Below the pieces are notes generated by a model, which made no database searches, was not told the DNA's origin, and saw nothing but the letters and a program-made list of their open reading frames with translations. Positions 22,775 through 26,728 of a stretch of 26,728 nt of DNA are shown in pieces (within the stretch, counting starts at the first letter, position 1; every line of letters begins with the position of its first letter). This stretch comes from an uncultured Clostridia bacterium. Its GTDB lineage: Bacteria; Bacillota; Clostridia; Oscillospirales; Oscillospiraceae. The stretch lies in assembly GCA_937894515.1 (NCBI GenBank), contig CALCRH010000009.1, positions 1 through 26,728 of the forward strand, read 5' to 3'. The translations under genes and the position numbers were made by a program.

Positions 22775-23608
22775 TTAAATGAATGCATAGCATTTGGAGT
22801 TGATACTGGCGTAGTAAACATGATAATCAGTTCCGGACAGGCGGCGCCAATTTGCCAAGAGAAGGATACGCTTTTTCGGACACTTCAGCTCCGGCTGTTC
22901 TTTGGTGCCAAAGAGCAACTTGCGAAATTTATCGTACTGCGACGGTTCTTTGATCCGGATGAGAAAATAGATGGCCTCATCGTTATCACGGCTGAAAGCG
23001 TCACGAAGAAGGAGATAGCCTTGCTTTTTCGGAGCATTTTCCAGGGCGTTGGGGGAAAAGCGGGTAGAAACTGCAAGCCGTACTTCCTTGTCAAAGCCGT
23101 TGCGACGGCAGTCAAAAATAGTATTTCCATTGACAATAAAATCTTTGCAAGTGAGGCCTGTCTCAACATCGATAACCGCATTGAGGGGACTGGATAAAGC
23201 ATAATCATACATGGAGCGGATATTGGTCAAAGCCTTAATACCGGGGGCAAAAATGGTGAATTTTTCGTCCTCCGTTTCGGGGGAAGATTCATGCTTTCCC
23301 TGCTTACCTACGGGTGTGGCAATTTCCTCATCGGGAACTGGTGTATCCACATGCTTAAGGAGAGCGTCGAGTGCAAGGATGTGACCGGTTTCGGTGACTG
23401 CAAGCCTGTACTTGCCACTGCCGGTTTTACAGTCCGTTGCGTGATCGCCATAAAAGTGCTTTTTGATGCCGATGCCCATGCGTAAAAACATGGAACAACC
23501 GCACTCAGGGCAGGAATAGGGTTTACCGCGATCAGCTTCGTTACAATCCTCGGCATGAACAATCTCAATAGCCCCATCGTCATTCGTTAAAACAGCAATA
23601 TCAGGCAT
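22775..23608 (-). CDS. Zinc-ribbon protein of unknown function, 277 residues
   Basis: I do not recognise the family. Near the N-terminus a CPECGCSMFLRMG motif followed by HFYGDHATDC suggests a small metal-binding module, somewhat like the head of CoiA-type proteins. A Pro/Glu/Ser-rich linker (about 88-115) separates it from an alpha-beta C-terminal region (FAPGIKALTNIRSMYDYA, VRLAVSTRFSPNAL, EAIYFLIRIKEPSQYDKF). There is no signal peptide or membrane helix. Translation from the ATG at 23608 has AAGGAAG upstream. The gene stands alone on the minus strand with its own terminator. Its surroundings, between a toxin remnant and an integrase module, suggest mobile-element cargo. Confidence 0.7.
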   Translation of the reverse strand: MPDIAVLTNDDGAIEIVHAEDCNEADRGKPYSCPECGCSMFLRMGIGIKKHFYGDHATDCKTGSGKYRLAVTETGHILALDALLKHVDTPVPDEEIATPVGKQGKHESSPETEDEKFTIFAPGIKALTNIRSMYDYALSSPLNAVIDVETGLTCKDFIVNGNTIFDCRRNGFDKEVRLAVSTRFSPNALENAPKKQGYLLLRDAFSRDNDEAIYFLIRIKEPSQYDKFRKLLFGTKEQPELKCPKKRILLLANWRRLSGTDYHVYYASINSKCYAFI

Positions 23609-23722
23609 AGTTTTTTACTTCCTTTCTTATTAATAAAATAGAACAGCTGTTGCACTGATTGTACAACTGAAACAGAATAAATGCAAATTTATAATTGTAA
23701 ACAATTTGTAACAATAAAAATA

Positions 23723-23760
23723 GGATATGTGCCATTAATACGAAAAGATGGCACATATCC
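23723..23760 (-). terminator. Terminator of the ribbon-helix-helix gene
   Basis: GGATATGTGCCAT (23723-23735) and ATGGCACATATCC (23748-23760) are perfect 13-base arms with a 12-base loop, 22 bases after the stop on the minus strand and followed by TATTTTTATT on that strand. The 23609-23722 leader of the next gene shows no other clear signal. Confidence 0.8.
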
Positions 23761-23781
23761 TCAAAAATAAACGATTTGCTT

Positions 23782-23970
23782 CTATTGTATTTCTTTTTGA
23801 ATTTCTTGATCAATAATGGTAGTAAGATATGAATTCACGGACAAGCCTTTTGACTTTGCAATAGATTCAATAATGGCCTTATATCCCTTTGGTACCCGAA
23901 GGGTGATAGAGTCAACTTTTTCGGTTAAATACTTTTTTGTTGCACGGCGTATAGCGTCGGATGGAGCCAT
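23782..23970 (-). CDS. Ribbon-helix-helix (Arc-type) DNA-binding protein
   Basis: A 62-residue protein. DSITLRVPKGYKAIIESIAK followed by SKGLSVNSYLTTIID has the beta-strand, helix, turn, helix pattern of Arc/MetJ-type regulators and antitoxins. The basic N-terminus (MAPSDAIRRATKKYLTEK) may add DNA contacts. AGGAGGAA precedes the ATG at a good distance. The gene has its own promoter and terminator, and no toxin gene lies next to it. The large palindrome immediately upstream of its promoter is the obvious candidate site for it, which would let it control both itself and the divergent excisionase/integrase leader. Confidence 0.85.
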   Translation of the reverse strand: MAPSDAIRRATKKYLTEKVDSITLRVPKGYKAIIESIAKSKGLSVNSYLTTIIDQEIQKEIQ

Positions 23971-24001
23971 AGGACATTTCCTCCTACTATGTGATAAAAA
24001 T

Positions 24002-24030
24002 AGTATAGTGATATGAGATATTATTTACAA
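24002..24030 (-). promoter_or_regulatory. Promoter of the ribbon-helix-helix gene
   Basis: On the minus strand, TTGTAA (24030-24025), a 17-base spacer and TATACT (24007-24002) lie about 35 bases upstream of the ATG. The large palindrome begins three bases upstream of the -35 element. Confidence 0.7.
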
Positions 24031-24032
24031 GT

Positions 24033-24077
24033 GTCATAGTGCACAAATATATGCATCATATATTCGTGCACTATGAC
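24033..24077. promoter_or_regulatory. 45-bp near-perfect palindrome between divergent promoters
   Basis: Arms 24033-24053 and 24057-24077 (21 bases each, one mismatch) surround the loop CAT. Each arm contains GTCATAGTGCAC or its complement plus ATATATG. It sits between the minus-strand regulator promoter and the plus-strand promoter at 24091. A further CATATATG lies in the latter's spacer. A multi-dimer operator is the likeliest role; a cruciform or transfer-origin site is possible. Confidence 0.75.
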
Positions 24078-24090
24078 CGACCGATTAGCA

Positions 24091-24118
24091 TTGACATATG
24101 AAGCATATATGCTATAAT
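24091..24118 (+). promoter_or_regulatory. Promoter of the excisionase/integrase module
   Basis: TTGACA (24091-24096), a 16-base spacer and TATAAT (24113-24118) with a TGC extension form a very strong promoter. It is about 250 bases upstream of the excisionase-like gene, leaving a long leader. Confidence 0.82.
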
Positions 24119-24369
24119 GAGGATAGAAAACAAAATAGCGGCAGTGTATGAGAGCGCCAACTCTCGTGCACCTGCGCAGGTGACAGCACCACCTACACAA
24201 CGGGATAACCCGCACCGCAGGGAAAGTATATCTCTTTTTTACGCAATTTTCAAGAGTACAATTTTCCTTTGCGGTTAAAACGTCATTTTCAACCGACGAT
24301 ACCGTGTAGTGGCTTGAGCCCTGCACGGTGTTTTGTTTTCCAAAAATACTTTTAGGAGGTTTTCTTCAA
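24119..24369 (+). ncRNA. Structured leader RNA upstream of the excisionase gene
   Basis: About 245 bases of non-coding leader contain a series of stems. These are GAGAG/CTCTC (near 24149-24165), the palindrome CACCTGCGCAGGTG (about 24169-24182), CGGG/CCCG around ATAA, and a long imperfect stem of CCGCAGGGAAA (24215-24225) with TTTCC and TTTGCGG (24263-24274) enclosing CTCTT/AAGAG. It ends in an attenuator-like hairpin. I do not recognise it as a known riboswitch. It could act by attenuation, antisense pairing or ribosome sensing. Confidence 0.5.
24301..24340 (+). terminator. Attenuator-like terminator in the leader
   Basis: ACCGTG (24301-24306) and CACGGT (24324-24329) enclose a second stem, GGCT/AGCC (24311-24320), and are followed by TTTTGTTTT. 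The ribosome binding site of the next gene lies 14 bases beyond, so readthrough here would decide its expression. Confidence 0.6.
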
Positions 24370-24555
24370 ATGGAAAACAAAAGGTTTCTTAGCGTGATGG
24401 AAGAGACGGCACACATGGATATTCCCGTATCGATGGCTTTCAAGGCGATTCGGCAGCGCAGCGGTGAATTGTGCGGTAAGGAATTTCTTGCGATTGTCGG
24501 AAAAGCAAGTCGGACCTCGTTGAAAGAGAAGATCTGCAACGGCGTTGTCGCGTAA
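24370..24555 (+). CDS. Small excisionase-like protein
   Basis: A 61-residue basic protein: ENKRFLSVMEETAHMDIPVS, then MAFKAIRQRSGELCGKEF and AIVGKASRTSLKEKICNG. It has the layout of the small helix-turn-helix excisionases encoded just before integrases in Firmicute mobile elements (FLSVEEVA-like helix, SMAYKAIR-like helix, then GKVSR). It would bend DNA at the element ends and steer the integrase towards excision. AGGAGG precedes the ATG at 24370. The integrase gene starts 15 bases after its stop. Confidence 0.8.
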   Translation: MENKRFLSVMEETAHMDIPVSMAFKAIRQRSGELCGKEFLAIVGKASRTSLKEKICNGVVA

Positions 24556-24569
24556 GGAGGGGTGAGAAG

Positions 24570-25670
24570 ATGGGTGTTTATAAAGATCAGAAGCGTAAGA
24601 CCTGGTATGTGAAAACCAGGTATAAGGACTGGCAGGGGAATGTACTGTGGCGTACCAAGCGTGGGTTTACTACAAAACGCGATGCGCAGAACTGGGAAAA
24701 TGATTTCCTGGCCAATAAGCATGACGATCTGTCGATGAATTTCAGCAGCTTTGCGGAGCGGTATGTTGAAGAGATTGCTCCGCGTATGAAGATCAGCTCT
24801 CTGCTTACGAAGAAGGCGGCGTTGACGCATTGGATCTTGCCCTATTTTGGGGATAAGAAGATCTGCGATATAACACCTGCTCAGATTTTTCGGTGGCAGA
24901 ACACGCTGCTGAATCATCGGGATGAAAAGACTGGTGAGGCATTTTCTCAAAATTATATTCGGAATTTGAATGCGCAGCTTAAGGCGGTATTCAGGTATGC
25001 GGAAAGGCATTATAACCTGAAGGTGAATCCGATGAAGAACCTTGACAAGATCGGCTCCATGAATGAAGGGAAGATGGATTTCTGGACGTTTGAAGAATAT
25101 AAAGCATTTGCCCAGGAGTGTATGGAGGATCCGCTGGCTTTCTATTGCTTTGAGACCCTTTATTGGACTGGTATGCGTGAGGGAGAACTGCTGGCGCTGA
25201 CACCGGAGGATGTTGACTTTCAGAATAGGACGGTTTCAATCACCAAGACGTATCACTGTATCAATGGCAAGGATGTTTTTACCACGCCGAAAACCAAAAA
25301 GAGTATCCGCGTGGTAAAGCTGCCGAAACATCTCTGTGATGAATTGCAGGACTATTTAAAGCAGAATAACAAGATTATGCCGAAAGACCGGATGTTTCCG
25401 GTACAGAAGGAATTCTTGTACGGAAGGATGAAAAAGTTTGCCGACAGGGCGGAGGTGAAGCGGATCCGCATCCATGATCTTCGACACTCGCATGTATCTC
25501 TACTGTTTCATCTAAAGTGCAGCGCTTTGGAAATCGGTGAGCGGATTGGACACAGCAGTTCAGAGATTACTTATCATTATGCCCATCTGTTTCCCGAAGT
25601 GATGGAAACTGTGGCAAGCAAGCTGGACGATATGGCAGGAGGTGTTTCATACGTCAAAGAAGTGTTATGA
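24570..25670 (+). CDS. int: Tyrosine-type site-specific integrase
   Basis: A complete 366-residue tyrosine recombinase. The N-terminal arm-binding domain (KRKTWYVKTRYKDWQGNV and RGFTTKRDAQNWE) is followed by a core-binding domain (about 50-165) and the catalytic domain. All catalytic residues are present: Arg203 in YWTGMREGELLAL, a lysine near 240 in TPKTKKSIRVVKLP, His302 and Arg305 in HDLRHSHVSLL, His328 in GHSSSEIT and Tyr337. It should insert and excise a mobile element. AAGGAGGGG lies seven bases before the ATG, directly after the excisionase stop. No duplicated attachment site was found in the window. Confidence 0.96.
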   Translation: MGVYKDQKRKTWYVKTRYKDWQGNVLWRTKRGFTTKRDAQNWENDFLANKHDDLSMNFSSFAERYVEEIAPRMKISSLLTKKAALTHWILPYFGDKKICDITPAQIFRWQNTLLNHRDEKTGEAFSQNYIRNLNAQLKAVFRYAERHYNLKVNPMKNLDKIGSMNEGKMDFWTFEEYKAFAQECMEDPLAFYCFETLYWTGMREGELLALTPEDVDFQNRTVSITKTYHCINGKDVFTTPKTKKSIRVVKLPKHLCDELQDYLKQNNKIMPKDRMFPVQKEFLYGRMKKFADRAEVKRIRIHDLRHSHVSLLFHLKCSALEIGERIGHSSSEITYHYAHLFPEVMETVASKLDDMAGGVSYVKEVL

Positions 25671-25977
25671 CAAGTATAACCGCTGGCGCAACAAGAATGT
25701 TACGTTTCGGGTATCTCAGGAGGAATTTGAGGATATCCGGAGGATGGTTTCGCTCAGTGGTATGACTCGTCAGGGATATTTCTTGCAGCGCCTTGTAGAT
25801 CAAAAGGCAGAAATCATTGGAAATCCCCGTGCCTTTCGCGGACTGAAACTGGAGCTTTCTCGTCTTTGCGAAGAACTGAATCGTTTGAGCAGCGGTGCAG
25901 AAGTAAATGAGCGGCTGTTCAATATGACGGAATATGCGTTGAAGATCTTGGAAGGAATGATGAAAGAGCCCAAATAA
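25642..25977 (+). CDS. mobC: MobC-like relaxosome accessory protein
   Basis: A 111-residue mobilization protein. RNKNVTFRVSQEEFEDIRRM and VSLSGMTRQGYFLQRLVDQK are typical of the ribbon-helix-helix MobC proteins, which bind the transfer origin and help the relaxase. A helical tail follows (KLELSRLCEELNRLSSG). It overlaps the integrase gene by 29 bases. The start is uncertain: the GTG at 25642 is the only usable start upstream of the conserved part, but it overlaps the AGGAGG at 25637-25642. The relaxase gene that normally follows mobC is not seen, because an IS256-type element begins 13 bases later. Confidence 0.85.
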   Translation: MFHTSKKCYDKYNRWRNKNVTFRVSQEEFEDIRRMVSLSGMTRQGYFLQRLVDQKAEIIGNPRAFRGLKLELSRLCEELNRLSSGAEVNERLFNMTEYALKILEGMMKEPK

Positions 25978-26113
25978 GAACCTGTGAAAAGGTAATATCC
26001 CAAATTTTGTGTAAACATCGATTTCGGTGCAAAATAGAGCAAAATATTTTCAAGGCGGGAGCGGCGCAAGCGGCTTCCGCCTTGTCTACAAAATAGCAAG
26101 GCTTCGAGGGCAT

Positions 26114-26157
26114 GTCAAGGGCGGAGGCGTGAGCCTCCGTTCATCTTGACCCTTGAC
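26114..26157. repeat. Nested hairpins in the IS256 non-coding end
   Basis: GTCAAGGG (26114-26121) and CCCTTGAC (26150-26157) enclose a second stem, CGGAGGC/GCCTCCG (26122-26139). A further stem, AAGGCGG with CCGCCTT, lies near 26054-26085. These may stop read-through into or out of the element. Confidence 0.6.
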
Positions 26158-26175
26158 TTGCCTCGCTGAAACTGG

Positions 26176-26728
26176 TTAATCCGGCATACGGTCGGCAAAA
26201 TAGACAGCCAACTGCGCGTTGATCCGAGTCCAATCCATGCGTCTGCCAGTCCATTTTTTCGTAATATCCATCATCGCCAGATACAGCATCTTGAACAGGC
26301 TGTCATCCGTAGGAAAGACGGATTTTGCCTTCGTCACCTTGCGGAGCTGACGGTTGAAGCCCTCGATGGCATTCGTGGTGTAAATGAGTTTTCTCAGCTC
26401 TTCCGGGAACTTGAAATAGGTGCTGAGATTCGCCCAGTTTGCCTGCCATGACTGTGAGATTTTAGGGTATTTCTTATCCCATTTCGCTGAAAAATCTTCA
26501 AGTGCTGTCAAAGCCGAATCCTCATCCGGCGCGGCATATACTGCCTTCAGATCTGCCATAAGTGCCTTGATATCCTTGTACGAAACATATTTGCTTGAAT
26601 TGCGCAGCTGATGGATAATACAGTTCTGTATGTCTGTTTTCGGATATACGGCGTTGATTGCATCGGCAAAACCGGTCAGATTGTCCGTGCAGGCGATGAA
26701 AATGTCGTCCACACCGCGATTTCTCAGG
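26176..26728 (-). CDS. IS256-family transposase, C-terminal part
   Basis: The visible 183 codons are the C-terminal half of a Mutator/IS256-type DDE transposase; the gene continues beyond the right edge. RNRGVDDIFIACTDNLTGF contains the second catalytic aspartate. QNCIIHQLRNSSKYV is the conserved C-x-x-H segment. TNAIEGFNRQLRKVTKAK contains the catalytic glutamate. The end (WTRINAQLAVYFADRMPD) is typical. No frameshift is visible in the part shown, so the element may be active. Confidence 0.95.
   Translation of the reverse strand, partial: LRNRGVDDIFIACTDNLTGFADAINAVYPKTDIQNCIIHQLRNSSKYVSYKDIKALMADLKAVYAAPDEDSALTALEDFSAKWDKKYPKISQSWQANWANLSTYFKFPEELRKLIYTTNAIEGFNRQLRKVTKAKSVFPTDDSLFKMLYLAMMDITKKWTGRRMDWTRINAQLAVYFADRMPD

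Larger units (their letters stand above)
25991..26728 (-). mobile_element. IS256-family insertion sequence, partly in the window
   Basis: The left end on this strand appears to be the inverted repeat beginning GGTAATATCCCAAATTTTGT (25991-26010), whose TTTGTGTAAAC form resembles IS256-type ends. Between it and the transposase stop are about 160 non-coding bases with two hairpins. The other end, and therefore the exact borders and target duplication, is outside the window. Confidence 0.7.

Noticed and set aside
24021..24326. Minus-strand open frame across the leader region
   Set aside because: It spans the palindrome, promoter and leader stems, has no ribosome binding site and its translation resembles no protein.
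1..26728. tRNA, rRNA and SRP RNA genes
   Set aside because: None was recognised by eye on either strand; in particular no tRNA was noticed at the integrase or at the dyad after khpA.

Overview
The window looks like a piece of a Clostridia chromosome, most likely an Oscillospiraceae-type gut Firmicute. The evidence is the ylxM-ffh-rpsP-khpA order, strong AGGAGG ribosome binding sites, Firmicute-type TTGACA/TATAAT promoters, and a fused double-ATPase ECF transporter. The assignment is by gene content only; no rRNA or tRNA gene was seen.

Left part (1-8.7 kb, mostly accessory): a minus-strand type I restriction-modification operon (hsdR-hsdM-hsdS, with hsdS running off the window). It is followed on the plus strand by a small Cro/C1-type regulator and an ISL3-family transposase with an unusual acidic tail. 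Two minus-strand genes of unknown function come next; one encodes a 65-residue tandem duplication and has its ribosome binding site inside a predicted hairpin.

Centre (8.9-14.8 kb, core, GC-richer): a minus-strand ECF vitamin-type transporter operon (S component, double ATPase, T component) with its own promoter and terminator. Divergent from it is the co-translational secretion/translation cluster ylxM-ffh-rpsP-khpA, closed by a strong terminator. The rimM and trmD genes usually found after khpA do not follow within this window.

Right part (14.8-26.7 kb, AT-richer, mobile): immediately after the khpA terminator lies a dyad that resembles a tyrosine-recombinase core site. It precedes a two-gene operon encoding a 967-residue and a 468-residue protein, both with recombinase-like C-terminal domains whose active-site residues are lost in a complementary way. 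Next come a YefM/RelE-type toxin-antitoxin pair, a TnpB fossil, a HipA-like kinase gene, a broken zeta-toxin-like gene, a zinc-ribbon protein of unknown function and a ribbon-helix-helix regulator. A 45-bp near-perfect palindrome between divergent promoters then leads into a long structured, attenuator-bearing leader, an excisionase-like gene, an intact tyrosine integrase and a MobC-like mobilization gene. An IS256-family element begins 13 bp after mobC and runs off the window.

The best candidates for something undescribed are the paired recombinase-like proteins with their upstream dyad, and the palindrome plus structured leader that appear to control the excisionase/integrase module.
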